64,000 nt of DNA from Ophioderma brevispina (GCA_023653785.1 JAMKCH010058346.1:1-64000); one strand, 5' to 3'. Shown: positions 32,695-44,699, counted from the first letter of the stretch. Numbers and translations: made by a program. The notes: generated by a model not told the origin, from the letters alone.

Positions 32695-33042
32695 GGATGG
32701 TCCGATTTAGTATATAAAGAGTTTCATCTTGATAAAAGGCTTTCACCCAAAAAACCCCAATCCTAAAATTGCTCGCCAATATTGCAATCTCGTTTTGATT
32801 CGGAGCTAGAATGTGATTTGTGTGAGCCCTAGGAGTACTGGATAAAGTAATATTGGATTCGACAAAAGGAGTACAGTTCGCTTCTATCTTCCAAACCAAA
32901 CATCCTTTAGCCCTAAGATTTCACCAGGGTAAATGAGAAAAATAGTTAGTTTTTATGATACCAAAATTTTACCACTTACGGTAAAATCTGGGGTTCTTCT
33001 GGGCAGGGACGAGGCTATTAGCGATCGGGCCATGGACCTTAA
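32695..33042. mobile_element. MITE family H, copy 2
   Basis: 348 bp between TTAA (32695-32698) and TTAA (33039-33042). Left end AGGGGGGGATGGTCCGATTT; right end, on the minus strand, AGGTCCATGGCCCGATC. Same length as copy 1 with many point differences, so both are old but length-stable. A shorter, decayed relative is at about 38585-38720. Confidence 0.85.
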
Positions 33043-34864
33043 TATTAATAATATCATGTGTATATTTCATTTAAAGTGACTAATCTCACTACAACCCCTT
33101 TGAGCGAGTGTCATAACTACTCTGATTAGGGTGAGAAAAATTAGGGGATCAAAAAAAAAGTTAAGACCCAAAAGGGGAAAAAAAAAATTCAGTCATATCA
33201 GGGGGCAAAACATGTAAGGATATTAGCTGCTATTTTGCGCCATTCAAAACAACCTTACCAAAAGCATCATTATTGTTGTCAGTATCACAAAATTAGGTCT
33301 ATGACTTTTTAAGAGGGGTGGGGGATTATAGAGCTTTGATTCCGTCAGGCATATAATACTAGTGGAAGTCTTAACACTAGACTAGGTTCATGGAATATTA
33401 CTTTTTGCTATTATTTTTAAAATATTATTATTAGGGTCAAAAATTCAGAGACATTTGAAACAAGTCCACTTTTTGGTAATGAGCTGATTACATAGTCCAA
33501 AAAGGACCAGTTGAGAGGGGGAGGACGCCTGATGTTCGATACTAGAGTTGGGATTTTGGAGGTTTGCATGCTCCTGGGGAGCTCTATGGGAAAAATCCAT
33601 AAATCGGCATTAAATAATGGGCCCGATTGATTCATCCAAAAACGCTTAGTGGATCATTCATTTTTACCATACGGCAAGAAAGTAAGACATCTCATTTAAA
33701 GCCAATTTTTTTGTTTCTGCCAACTTTTATTCGTAGAAGGCATTTGGAGAAAAATGCATGAAAATTCAAATTTGCGCGGTGCATTTTTCAAAAATCCCTA
33801 GCACTGCTGAGAATGTTATTTATTTCAAATTAGTCTCATCTCATGTATATGGGTCCTACCTAAGCCTAGTGCTTCACGAGCACGAATGTATACAAACACA
33901 CACGAGACTACGGTGCTCATGCAGCACAACGCATTACCCGAAGTATTGTTCTATGACGATCTGGGCTATATGGCACCAAAATTTGCTCAAATTTCCTTGC
34001 CAAGACCTTGATTTGTAAGTTGATCGCATTTATTTTGTGAAGTAATGTTATAAGATTCGTTTTATGGGTGTGGCCTTTTGTAGTAAACCGTTTTCGCACA
34101 GTCATGATTGCGAAAAGAATGTACAGTATCATGACGCCTTTAACCACCATAGACTCTATACAGTTTAATCGGGCATTTATATAGAGTGTAATTTGCTGAG
34201 GGATGCCAACTAAATCTGACATCCCCCCCCTGCATTTGAGGGTTACCTGGGTCCGCGGTTATGGCATCCACTTTACCACAAAAAGTCCAATTGTTGAAGT
34301 CACGTACCCCATAAATAAAACCCTGCATATGACCCTCTTTATAAATGCTCCCTAATGGATTCATTGGGTGGTACAGCTCAGTGTATTTGTCAACTTCTGC
34401 ATATTAATATCACAAAAAGTGACATTTGCGCCATATTTAAAGACGTATTTTGTTCTGCAGCCTCATTCCCCCCGCCCCCCCCCCCCCCCACTTGCATGAT
34501 TAAAATTGAAATTCAATATGCATTGTACTGTATATTACTAATTTAATGCAATTTGATCACTCTAGAAAAGAAAATTGTAATTTGGTATTTTCTAGCAGTA
34601 ATGGAAAAATTATAACACAGTGCCTGGAAGGACACGTAGCCCACTGTGAATAAACCTCAAAAATGCACCTCATAAGCCTGATATTTAAAATAACTTTCTT
34701 GATGATAGCTAGCAACTATAAACAAAATGAAGGTGCTTGGGATCACAAATGACCATTTTAAAATCACTATCTGTTATCATTGCAATAGGAACAAGGTCAA
34801 ACTGTATTTACGCGATGCATAAAATAAGTCCCCGCCAAATGTATTGATCTCTACCAAGTGATAA
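33043..34864. other. Intergenic, no gene
   Basis: C-runs near 34225-34231 and 34470-34491. Open frames up to 101 codons on both strands (33758-34222) overlap and show no family pattern. Nothing repetitive linked to the rest of the window was seen. Confidence 0.4.
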
Positions 34865-35310
34865 ATGCAACGACAACACCCTATCCCTACCCAAACACCC
34901 TGCAACACACCGCAACCCTCCCCAACACCCCACAACTCCCACACCCCCACAACTCCCCAAATACCCCATAACACCCACCCCCATCTCAACACCCACCCTC
35001 TCCCCCAACACTATGCAGCACCACACCCACCCCACAAACACCCCACCCTTCATACAACACCCACAACACTCCCACCACTCCCACCACCCTGCAACCACCT
35101 CCTTCCCCAACACCATGAAACACCCCATCCCCACCCAACACTCTGCAACACCAACACCCCCTCCCCAACACCCAACAACCCCACAATAACCCCGGCAATA
35201 CCCAACACCTCCCCGCAAATACCCAACCCCTCCCCCAAAACACACCGCCAACACCCAACCCCCTCAGAACCCCCACCTCCCACAACACCCCACCTCCTCC
35301 CCTATGGCCA
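34865..35310 (+). repeat. C/A-rich, G-free minisatellite-like tract
   Basis: About 445 bp made almost only of C and A with some T and almost no G (words CCCCAACACCC, CACAACACCC, CCCCACAACTCCC). The composition keeps frames open in all three + frames and three minus frames, which explains frames of up to 190 codons here. The G-rich strand (GGGTGTTGGGG type) has four-run spacing suited to G-quadruplex folding. Confidence 0.85.
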
Positions 35311-35542
35311 TCAGTGTCTCATTGTAACGAAGGAATTTTGGCCTGTCCGATTACTGTTCAGAGAGATACAGGGCAATTATGCATATTTAATTGTCATTTG
35401 CAACCTAAGGCCGCCATATATCACATACTTCAAATGAAAAAACCGTTTGCTCTATGATCGGCTTTCATGCAGCGCAGGAATTTGAGTATCTGATTGTACC
35501 ATTTAAAAAATATAGCAATATTACGCTGATTTTTCATATTAC

Positions 35543-35889
35543 AGACACTATCAGTGATTGAAAAATATTTGAACTGTGCAGAGGAATAGCTTCAAAGTGG
35601 AAGGATAAGTTGTGGATGGAATTCGCATAAGTTACCTTTCCAGCTGTAGAATTGACAGAAAGAACAAAACGGCAGTGTTCCAAGTACGATTCTCCATCAA
35701 TACGTGTTGTAGTAAGTGCTCCGAACGGGACAGTAATGACTAAAATCTCCGTTATGTCCTTATTAGTGCTTCTGGTCTTAGCATTTGCAGGGTTGTTAGG
35801 TACCTGTACTGTTACATTACAATGTAAAAATCTGATTTTTGATGATCTTTTAGATTTGCTGATTAGCAAAATCATGATAGTGTCTTTAA
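35543..35889 (+). mobile_element. MITE family A, copy 3
   Basis: Left end AGACACTATCAGTGATTG (35543 on), right end AATCATGATAGTGTCT followed by TTAA (35886-35889). The left flanking TTAA has changed to TTAC. The interior is collinear with 9865-10235. A 181-codon minus-strand frame covering it (35534-36079) is not taken as a gene because it spans the element boundary. Confidence 0.8.
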
Positions 35890-37200
35890 TTAGTTCATTT
35901 ACATACTCAATTTGCCCAAAATACGCCCAAAATCTAATGAGGTGAGTACTCTTCAGCCCGCTTCCTTGCACCAAGTACATCATATATGCCTTATGGAACT
36001 CCAAAAACCTTGTACACAGCCCTTTGCAGGAAATGTAATAAATTATGCAAAAAAAAAATTTAGATATCTTAATTAGCATTATTTTACACCAAATCTAATC
36101 AGGGGTCGAGAACTGCAAACCCGCTTCTTTCACCCAGGTTAATCAGTTGCCCTTGACGGATAATTCCCGAAAATTGTATACAACATGGGTAACATTGTAC
36201 ACGGGAACGGACGGACGAATGGACGCACGCTGCTCATTTCATAGCAACGTTGGAAACGCGTTGGCGCGTAGACCATAGGATTATTTGAAACTTGGGGGTC
36301 CATATAGTGCATTGTACATGTTGCAGGGGTGTTTGTACACATGGGATGGATTCTCGAAGGAAGTCTAACTTTATGCTTGGGTTTAAACCACAGGTATCGT
36401 TTTTATACAGACAGTTACCTGGCTTTTGTGAGTACATGGCTTTCTTGCCCAGCTGGATGACCCTATACCGGACCTTTGTAGCGAGTTCGATCTTGTGTAA
36501 AAATGCTCAGGTCAACGATCATTTTGACTAAAGTTGGTAGTCGCGAGCATTTATAGGCAATGACTTCTGACCTTTTGGGTCACTCTAATAACCTTGAGTA
36601 AAAAAACCTAGACTGTATTCCCCTACCTCATGCCAAAAAAATAAGCCCCGTATGTCAAAGCATAACCAAATACAATAGCGGGCAGACAGACAGACCTGGT
36701 TTTTTAGCAGTAGTAGTAGATGAAGTGAGAAATTGTCTCACGGTTGGGACCGGTCCATCCCATCCTGAAAAAATTGTATTTGCATTTTCCTTTCCGATAG
36801 GTGAAACAAAAGTCCTGCATGAGAACTAAGCCTGATCAAACCCGGGGTCTAAGGTGGTTACGACTATTTTCAAGAATAACAGCCATGATTGCTTTATAGT
36901 ACCATTTCAAATTCCGAGATTCTTGCATATTTCCAATGAGGGATAATATAATAATAGCAGAAGATTTATTATAGCGCCTTATGCTATTCACAAAGGGCCG
37001 CTGATCACTGTGGACCAACCATATACCATAAACCATTTAGATATTTCAAAGGAGCAGGCAAGATCAGGAAATCAGCCCTTTCCCTTATCAGCAAATAACA
37101 TACACGAGATACCATCGAGCGGGGATTCAGCTTCCCAAATATCGCATGGTAAATCGGGACACCAAGCGGTTATTTCTTGTCCAGGGAAAACAAGATAGCT
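35890..37200. other. Intergenic, no gene
   Basis: The segments ending CAAATCTAATGAGG (35929 on) and CAAATCTAATCAGG (36091 on) begin two similar stretches (CCCGCTTCTTTCACC versus CCCGCTTCCTTGCACC), an old direct duplication of about 160 bp. Otherwise nothing is recognised. Confidence 0.45.
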
Positions 37201-37286
37201 GAATCCACAGGGCTTGAACGCATGCCTATTCGCTTGGATGAGCATACCTGGAGTCGAGCGCTTACCTGATGAGCTATCTTGTCCGC
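37201..37286 (-). mobile_element. tRNA-like SINE head
   Basis: On the minus strand: ATAGCTCATCAGGTAAGCGC (box A, about 37259-37278) and GCATGCGTTCAAGCCCTG (box B, about 37208-37225), spaced like a tRNA gene. The body appears to continue to about 37080. The D-loop and T-loop words are close to consensus, but the stem ends do not make a good acceptor stem, so a SINE is preferred over a functional tRNA gene. Confidence 0.55.
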
Positions 37287-37921
37287 TGGATATTGATTGG
37301 AGGGTTAAAATCCTTGGCTATGTGGGAGACTAGGACTTAGTTGCCATTACAAAACATTGTCGTCATGAGTACAAAGTTGTGCCACAGAATTGGCTACTGG
37401 AAACTGATGAGTTATGGCAAACAAAAATGTTCTGTAATGATCATGGTGGCCAGGAGGATTGCAAGGAACTATAAGAAAATCCAATTTGAATAGCACTGCA
37501 TTCTCAATAGCATAATAATATCAAAAATTGATTAACTTCAGTTGCAGACTTTATCATGTTATGTTGAATATTTTGTCTTTGTGTATAGGAATACAACAGG
37601 CTTCGGCTATTGCGTAGCACAGGTTTATTTTGATGTTTGTACTTTGTACTCAAATTACATACATTTGTATGGGTTTTGATGGAAAATAAAATGTGGATGA
37701 ATGAAATTTGCACTTCGTTCAAATTATGTTGTGTTATTTCAGCCTCTAGAAATTCCTTGAGAAAATTTCTTTTAAATCTACCCTACTGCGTTAGATTAAA
37801 GTATGATGTCCGATTTTTTAATTAATCAGGTTTTCCTCTTGGAATGAATTTTGGACCAAATATCCCATCGTAAACTTTCATTCATGCTATTTTGTAAGCC
37901 CATAAAGAGAATATGTTGAAA

Positions 37922-38556
37922 TTAAGGTGGTTCACATGGGTAAGCTGAAGAGTTATAAATAGATCTAAAGATCATTTTCCCAATATTTTTAATTTTTCTT
38001 TTTTGGTTTTTAAAACAAAGAATGTGTCTTCATTTTACATTTCAGGGTTTTTCATATTTTTACTTTGAATTTTCTGGTGACCCACCTCCTATTTTCATTT
38101 TTAGCGATTATGAAAGCAGGTGTGCATCTTTCATAAGGTCCTTGTGCGGGGATATAGAAATAGATAAAAAGGGCCATTTTTTGCACTACTTGTATTAAAA
38201 TCATTTTTTTTGCGGAAAATGCCCATATCTTGAGTTATGGGGATTCTATGTACCCGCAGCAAGGAATGATGAAAGGAAAGAGTACACCGCTTTCATAATC
38301 TGCAGAGAAAAAATGAAAAATAGGAGGTAGGGTTCACCAGAAAAAAAATTCAAATTTCAAAATGTAAAATATGAAAAAAACCCTGTATTTGTGGTTTTTT
38401 GACATCTGAGAAGCTGAAAAGCCTGTGCAAATGTAATATGAAGACACCCTTCTTTTGGTTTTTTTTTAAATTGTTAATATGTGACAACATATGGGAAATA
38501 TGCTCTTTAGATCTATTTAATAAATCGTGAGCCCGCTACACATGGGAACACCTTAA
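37922..38556. mobile_element. Long-arm foldback MITE (TTAA-flanked), family N
   Basis: 635 bp between TTAA (37922-37925) and TTAA (38553-38556). Ends GGTGGTTCACATGGG and CCCATGTG-type (right end CACATGGGAACACC). Arms run about 270 bp each: ATAGATCTAAAGATCATTTT against GCTCTTTAGATCTATTT, and GTGACCCACCTCCTATTTTC against AAAATAGGAGGTAGGGTTCA, and so on. Non-coding. Confidence 0.85.
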
Positions 38557-39600
38557 TATTGCAAAACTAAAAATAGGATACTTTGTCAGAATCCAAACCA
38601 AGCGCCTCAGGGCTAGCCCTATGACTTCATAGGTCTAATGAGATAAAATAAGACCCAATTTTGGATGGGAAAATATGAGGCCCTGGGGATGATGCTCTCA
38701 GATTAGTGGCAGGGTCACCCAAGTATATGTTCACATCTAACAATTGTTGGCAGGGTCATTTTACTGGGCTTGCACAAATCAATAGGCAAACAGAACCTTG
38801 CCATGTTCACAATCCCTGCACACGTCTGCCTGCAGTTCAAATCGATGGAAAACAGCCATGTTACAGCATATAGATGCAATTCCATTGGTGCAAGTAAATG
38901 TAAGGTTGTACATTTTCCGTGGTCTTCGGCTTTCAAAAGAGATAGAGTAACACATACACGACTTTTTGTAGCCACATTCAATTATGATTGGGATGCTTTA
39001 AAATTTTGTGGGTTTTTTTTAATTTTTTAGGTTTTTTCTTTTTTTAAAACTTAAAAATTAATTGCTTTACTTCGTGTTTTTAACTCCTCAAACACCCTTT
39101 CAGTCATATTAGACCAATCTAGATATTAGTTGACATTCCGCAAACAATAATACATGATTTTATAATGAATCTAGGTATTTGACCTCAAATCAGCGACATT
39201 TTCCAGAGCGTTTTCGGAACAGCATGAGGGTCACAGCGATGTATTGTGTCTCATGTTACAAGAAAATAACGAAGTTGGCGTGGACCCTCCTGATTGACTG
39301 CTATTAAGTATTGGGCCTGGACCTTTAAGGTAGTCTCGAACAGCCACTTAGATAACTAAATTTGAAAATCTACATCTTGGCATGCTCTCAGGGCTTTTTT
39401 TTTCACAGGGGAGGAAAGTCCGTTCTAAATTTGACCCCCCCCCACCACCCACCCCACCCCCCCCACCCCCACCCCCCCCCCCCCCCCCCCCCCCCCCAGG
39501 AAGGTTTACGTTTGAAGTATAGTCCAACAAAGGGAGTCATGGTATAAGCAAATGGAATGAACAGGCACCGACACAACGACTTTTCCATTTTGGGTCCCGC
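38557..39600. other. Family H remnant, poly-T and C-run
   Basis: 38585-38720 keeps CCAAACCAAGCGCCTCAGGG, TAATGAGATAAAATAAGACC and GAGGCCCTGGGGATGA, a decayed family H. 39420-39497 is a C-dominated run. Frames of 86-89 codons on both strands (38715-39030, 39362-39672) have no family resemblance, and the latter follow the C-run. Confidence 0.45.
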
Positions 39601-40110
39601 CAACTTAGTGCAACGCAAAGGGGGACTAATAAGTGCCCTGGTCCGGTGTGTGTGTGCGTGTGAGTAACCCACACCAATTATCTTGGACTAAGCACAGTGT
39701 GAGGGTGTCCATCTTCACAAAATAGATGCATCTGCAAGTTGGTGGTAGCTGGAGATGCACAAAGGGGTCAAGTCAAATATGGTCAAAAATAGGGTCAAAT
39801 TTGGTCAAAATTAGGTTATTATTGTTAGAAAACCTTATAAACATGATATCTTGATCTAAGCAAGTATGGGTGTCCATCTTTCGCACCATCGATTGTCACC
39901 AAGTAGGCGGTGGATTGGATTTGAGAGTTTGAGGTGGGGCATGTGAATGGTTCAAAGGTCAAAAAATGGATATTAAATGCTATTATAACCCTTGTCAAGT
40001 GTGGTAGGATGATGAAACTGGGGGGTGTGGTCAGATCAGTGCCAAAAAAATGGAAAGGTCATTTCAAGTCATGTGGCTTAAGTGGTCTTTCACCTTACTC
40101 ATGCATAACC
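39601..40110 (+). repeat. Repeat D, second copy
   Basis: Shares the unique head with 7740-8150 (GTGTGTGCGTGTGAGT, CCATCTTTCGCACCAT, AAGTAGGCGGTGG) and one tandem unit (GTGGTAGGATGATGAAACT, GGTGTGGTCAGATCAGTGCC, AAAGGTCATTTCAAGTCATG). The 9.6-kb-type array is not expanded here. Confidence 0.7.
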
Positions 40111-41700
40111 TATAACAAAGGTGTTTGAGAAACCACTTAGTTCCACACAATTATCGTATTTACTACCGCAGACGGGGTGAGCGACCTTTGTGGTCGAGAA
40201 CCGCCTTGTCAAAATGCTTTTTTGTCACCCCCCATGCTGGATAAGGGTATTGAGCCACTTGGACCCACACAATATTCATGAGAGGGAGGGACATAGGGCC
40301 ATGAAATTGTGAAGTAAGAGTAATCTTGAGGGCAAAGGTTACCTAGGGGATCCATTTAATTCGTTTTTTTGAAAATGCTTTAGACAAAACAGTTTAGGGA
40401 TCTAGGGATGTGTAGAGGAAAGGTCCATTGTGGGAAAACAGTTTGTTGGGCCCTAGGGCCATTACGGGGACCAAAACCTACTGGAGTGGATTTAACACAT
40501 CGTAGACCATCTTAAGTGGACGACATCGCAAGTTACTGTTATCCCCAAACGATGCATCCTGAATGGCACTAGACAACCATAACAGCAGGGGCCCCCTTAT
40601 TGGAGACCATACAAAAACCCTTGGTTCCAAGGGTCTTTGAGCATCTCCAAAAGGACACCATTTTCTGCTTTCAAGTGTTCACCGAGAGGAACATGGTGCA
40701 TGCCTTTGTCCAATTGAGCATTATAAAATATGAACCTTTGACCCCAAACTACAGGTGGGTCTAAGGACATAGGTGTTTAGGGCCATTCAGAGGAGGCCTA
40801 GGTCTTGTTTTGGGGGGTCTAGGAATGTGGGTGGGGGTTTGTCCATGGCAGCAAGGCTTGTAGGGTCTAAGGCCATTTGCGGTGTGGTTGTTAGGGCTGT
40901 TATGGGGTCTAGGAATAGGGGTCAGGAGCCGTTGGGTTGTCTAGAGATGTATGGAGGCTAGGGCGTTAAGGGGTCAGTGCAGTGCAGGAGGTCTAGGACC
41001 ATTGGGGGTTTCGGGGCACCGAGGGATCTTGGCGCTGGGAAATATCTGGGAGCATGGGGGGGGGGGGGATTTAAATTTGAACATATCTTGTCTTTGAACC
41101 CTAATACTCTAGGCCTGGTTGGGGATGACCTTACCATTGGAGTCTATGGCTGGTTTTGGGTCACCAAAAAAAAAGGTCACCAGTTGGCCTTCCAAGTGGC
41201 CCTTCTTCCTTAGTTCACTTTTGACCCTAAAAGTAGAGGGCAGGGCCATTCAGGGTCAAGGGCTTTCAGGGGGTCTGGGGCTGTGCTGTTTGGGGGGGTT
41301 CTAAGACTTTGGGGGGGGTTTCTAGAGTGTTGGTGATTAGGGATGGGGGTTTAGGGGTCAAGTGCAATTTTGGGTGCCTAGGGGTGTGGATGGGTTCTAG
41401 TATGATTCAGGGGTCTCAAAGGTCACCAGATTTTATCAATTGTCCACTGATTTACTGAAGGATCTACAAATGTTTGGGGTATTAATAGGGACAATTGGGG
41501 TCTAGGAATGTGTGAGTCTATGGTGTTCAGGGTCTGAGCATTTGGAAGGGGGCGGGTGAGCTGTTCAGGGATTTATGGTAGTCAGTGGGTACAGAGGGAA
41601 TTCCAGGTGTCTAGGGAATATGGCGGTCTAGGGTTGTTGTTGGGTAGGGTGTTTGGCGGGGGGGGGGAGTTCAGAACGGTCCTCAAAGTGATCTAGACAT
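40111..41700 (+). repeat. G-rich degenerate minisatellite (GGGGTCTAGGG type)
   Basis: 40111-40270 matches repeat E (GTGGTCGAGAACCGCCTTGTC). From about 40360 the words GGGTCTAGG, AATGTGGG, GGGCCATT and GGGGTC repeat every 20-40 bp, degenerate, to about 41640. Three 60-78-codon frames rich in G, R and V are by-products. The + strand is strongly G-enriched over C. Confidence 0.7.
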
Positions 41701-41710
41701 AGCACACAAG

Positions 41711-42074
41711 TTAAAGGCACTATCAGTGATCCCACCCGAAAAAGAGTAAAAATATTTAAATTGCAAGAAACCTTTTAAAAGTGAAGAATCGAGTCTGTAG
41801 AATCTCAGTGTATTTTCAAGCCAAAACTTTGCAGAAAAGGAAGAAAACATCAGGTCCAACAGATATGAATCTCCATGTCAGGACGTTGGGTAGGTAGTCG
41901 TGTCCGGTCAGACAGAATGACTAAAATGTGCGATATCGTCCTTATGGATTGCTTTGGTTCATAACTCACTGGTGGGGGATGTATGTTGGGGTACCTAAAC
42001 GTGTTACAAAAGGCAACCATCTGATTTCATGGTTTTTTCGATTTTCTGGGTAGAGCATCATATAGTGCCTTTAA
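41711..42074 (+). mobile_element. MITE family A, copy 4 (full length)
   Basis: 364 bp from TTAA (41711-41714) to TTAA (42071-42074). Terminal repeats AGGCACTATCAGTGAT and ATCATATAGTGCCT. Interior collinear with the other copies (GACAGAATGACTAAAATG, TGGGGTACC, CATCTGATTTCATGG). Confidence 0.85.
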
Positions 42075-42596
42075 GAACTTGAATTACAATTGCTAAATAG
42101 AAATGAGATTTGTGAACCTTCATTCATTTTCACACGAAACTGAATATGTATTTCACAAAATACAGAATTCTATCGCAATATAAATAGCACATTGTGTGTG
42201 AAACACTCGGGAAACCAAAACAGTTTAGAGAAAATTGACAAGAAAGTCCATTTTTGGGATGTCTAATAAAGGACCACTTTTCAAAGTCCCACATCCCCTA
42301 ACTAATAATCCTCGTGAACAGCCCGGCTAAACACAATTTGTCTTGGTCAACACCAAAAGAAAGAATAGATTTCTTTCAAATACAACAAATTTGCAACATA
42401 CAATGAAAAGCAATATCATGATTCTACAACTTGAGGAAAATTATAACAAAATTAATTATAGATTTTTACACTTGCTCAAGCTAATTCTGAATTTTATGAA
42501 AGTTATGGGAAACCCATTCCTGTTGGGGAGCAATTAATTAGCAGTTAGTTAAGGTATATCCGTAGGTTGTGAAGTACAGCATCCAAAGAGATATTG
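42075..42596. other. Intergenic, nothing recognised
   Basis: AT-rich, with a 64-codon frame (42343-42537) lacking any family resemblance. Confidence 0.4.
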
Positions 42597-43127
42597 AGGC
42601 TTTCACACCGAGCTAGAGATCGATCGACGTTTGCTACGATCGCCGGTTTTGAAGGAACTAGTGCAGCCGTTTTTCTGAATAATATGACTCGCATGCGCAA
42701 CTAGAGCCTTAGTTACGATTGTAAATAGTTTTCCAAAAGGACGGATTTAATGAGATGCTGCTTTACAAAAATACTTCTTTTTGAGGCATTTACGCAGGTG
42801 GTTGTAGTTGACTTTCTTAATTGATGAGGTAATGTCCCATCTTTTAAGTGACATGACTGTCACCTTGGTTGTTTCCGCACAGAAAATGTGAGTTCCGCTC
42901 GCTGAAATTGAACCGACTGAGTAAGGAAATTAAAATGGAGAAATAAACTCTAAGTTAACTTGCATTTAGTGGACAAAATGCATACTGTTTATTTGAGAAC
43001 GCACAACAGCGATATGTGCTTCAGAGTTTGCGAACTATATAATGGAATTTGGTGGTTAGCTGGTTTGAAGTCTACGGATGGCGATCGATCGCAAAAGTCA
43101 ATCGATCACCGGCTCAGTGTGAAAAGC
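42597..43127. mobile_element. Foldback MITE with TTTCACACCGAGC ends
   Basis: Left GGCTTTCACACCGAGCTAGA, GATCGATCGACGTTTGC, GATCGCCGGTTTTGAAGG. Right, on the minus strand: GCTTTTCACACTGAGCCGGT, GATCGATTGACTTTTGC, GATCGCCATCCGTAGACTTC. Total 531 bp with about 65-bp arms. Frames of 66-94 codons across it are incidental. Confidence 0.75.
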
Positions 43128-43169
43128 TTATGGAGTACCAGAACTTTTCATCTAGCCATCTGCGCTGCT

Positions 43170-43407
43170 GGGTTCACACAAGAGAAGATATCAGTAGCTT
43201 CCCACAATGCATTGCTTCCGATGGAGGTTTTGTACAGGTACTGATGTGACATTGTTAGAGGTGCAAACTGGCTTATAACAGTATTGATAAAAACTTGCAT
43301 GTGAAGGAGTTCCATCTCTTAAGAGTCAACAGGACTACTGTACAAACATCTCCCCATTGGAAGCATGCATTGTGGGAAGCTATGATATCTTCTTTTGATT
43401 CACACCA
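43170..43407. mobile_element. Second inverted-repeat pair
   Basis: GGTTCACACAAGAGAAGATA, TCAGTAGCTTCCCACAATGC, ATTGCTTCCGATGGAG (43170-43225) is mirrored by CCATTGGAAGCATGCATTGT, GGGAAGCTATGATATCTTCT, TTTGATTCACACC (43355-43407). 238 bp in total. It lies 43 bp beyond the preceding element and could be part of one compound element. Confidence 0.7.
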
Positions 43408-44311
43408 AAGAGGTTCTATATAGATCGAGAGGCAAAAACGTACGTAATCGTAGAAATTCCACCGCTCGCATGTTTTGCTGAACACAAAGAAAACCTAGAG
43501 TACCAACAAAGCAAGCAATGGATGCCTCCGCTTATTCCACATCTGTGGGGGCCGCTTTGCAATACACTAATCGGTAGTGATACAAATTAATGTAGTGTTA
43601 GAGGTGGCCAGGTGTAAAAATAGCTGTACCTGGATCATTGGGCTCAGATACTTCTTTTTTTCATAATGCAATGCGCGCTAGGTGAAAAGATGTATTCATT
43701 GAGGTGGGTTATTTAAATCAAGACGACTGATGTGTCATTTCATTCGTTGTGTAGCAATGGGTAGGACAAAAATTTAACCACCAAATAGCACCCCACATCC
43801 AACACTGATATTTTGGCGGATTGTTTGTATCTGAATTGACATTATGTGGTGTATACCAGCACCCAAACTGATAATTATTCAGTGCAATATTCAAAATGTC
43901 AGGCCCAGCACGGACGACTGGTTGTGAATGCGTTTCACCCCCTGATTACACAGGCCGATGATTTTTTTCTGGATTATTTAACGAACTTTGTGAACAGTTT
44001 TTTTTTCAAAAGTTAATTGACCTGCGCAACCAATGCTTAAGGGACCTGTGACCCCAAAGGGGCCATGACCCCAAAGCGGGTCGCGCCAATCGCCAGCTTG
44101 GGAAACACTGTGTAGAAGGATGCTTTATAGTAGTGAGGACCCAGTAAAATTAACACACACAGATTTACAAAACCAGTTGCCCAATTTTCAATTCAATATT
44201 GTAAGTGTAGCATAAAAGAAAGAGCATTCATTGGAAACCTGCCAAATTCTTTTACACCTTAAAGAGGCATTTCATGATCACAATCTTGTCCCCCCCCCAT
44301 GCACATACCTT
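43408..44311. other. Intergenic; hAT-like end near 44100
   Basis: 44055-44115 reads GGGGCCATGACCCCAAAGCG, GGTCGCGCCAATCGCCAGCT, TGGGAAACACTGTGTAG, wording I associate with ends of hAT-like elements, but no partner end was found. No gene. Confidence 0.35.
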
Positions 44312-44660
44312 CACTCTCTAAAGTAAAAAGTGAATTTCACTCCAAAAGTGGAACCTGTAAACCACTCCAAAATGAGTGGTTGTCCTTAAAAACGAGCAAA
44401 TTCCCAATATCAAAGAGAGTGAAACCAACACTCCAAAAAGAGTGGATTTCCACTCGTTTTCATGTGTACTTTGTTTCACTCCTCAAAAATGTTGTTCTTC
44501 GTTTAACTCCTCCAACGAGTGGAAATCCATCTGTTGGAGTTTTTGACTCTTTTGAGTGGAAATTTCACCTCTTTATGTACAAAACACTCATTTCGAGGGT
44601 TTACAAGAGTTTCACTCTTTTGGCGGAGGAACAATTTCTTCCTTTACATTTTAGAGAGCA
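44312..44660. mobile_element. Foldback element made of ACTC/GAGT words
   Basis: Ends CACTCTCTAAAGTAAAAAG and CTTCCTTTACATTTTAGAGAG pair, and the interior alternates CACTCCAAAAGTGG, ACTCCAAAATGAGTGG, CACTCCAAAAAGAGTGG and GAGTGGAAATTTCAC. Every arm word is itself nearly self-complementary, so many local hairpins compete. The 128-codon frame across it is an artefact of this. Confidence 0.7.
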
Positions 44661-44699
44661 CACAAAAGTTGTGATTTTGTCATGAACCATTAGCAAACA

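Noticed and set aside
34808..35437. Frames of 190 codons (+) and 148 and 100 codons (-)
   Set aside because: They lie in a C/A-only tract where stop codons can hardly occur. Low-complexity P/T/H/N or G/V/W composition in several frames at once shows compositional origin.
35534..36079. 181-codon minus-strand frame
   Set aside because: It crosses the right boundary of MITE A (35889) into unrelated DNA, and a 97-codon frame is open opposite it. No family pattern.
37201..37286. Functional tRNA gene
   Set aside because: Boxes A and B are good, but the acceptor and anticodon stems do not pair convincingly and repeat-like sequence follows. A SINE head fits better.
44299..44685. 128-codon frame
   Set aside because: It lies wholly in the inverted arms of a foldback element. 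The composition reflects the CACTC/GAGTG words.
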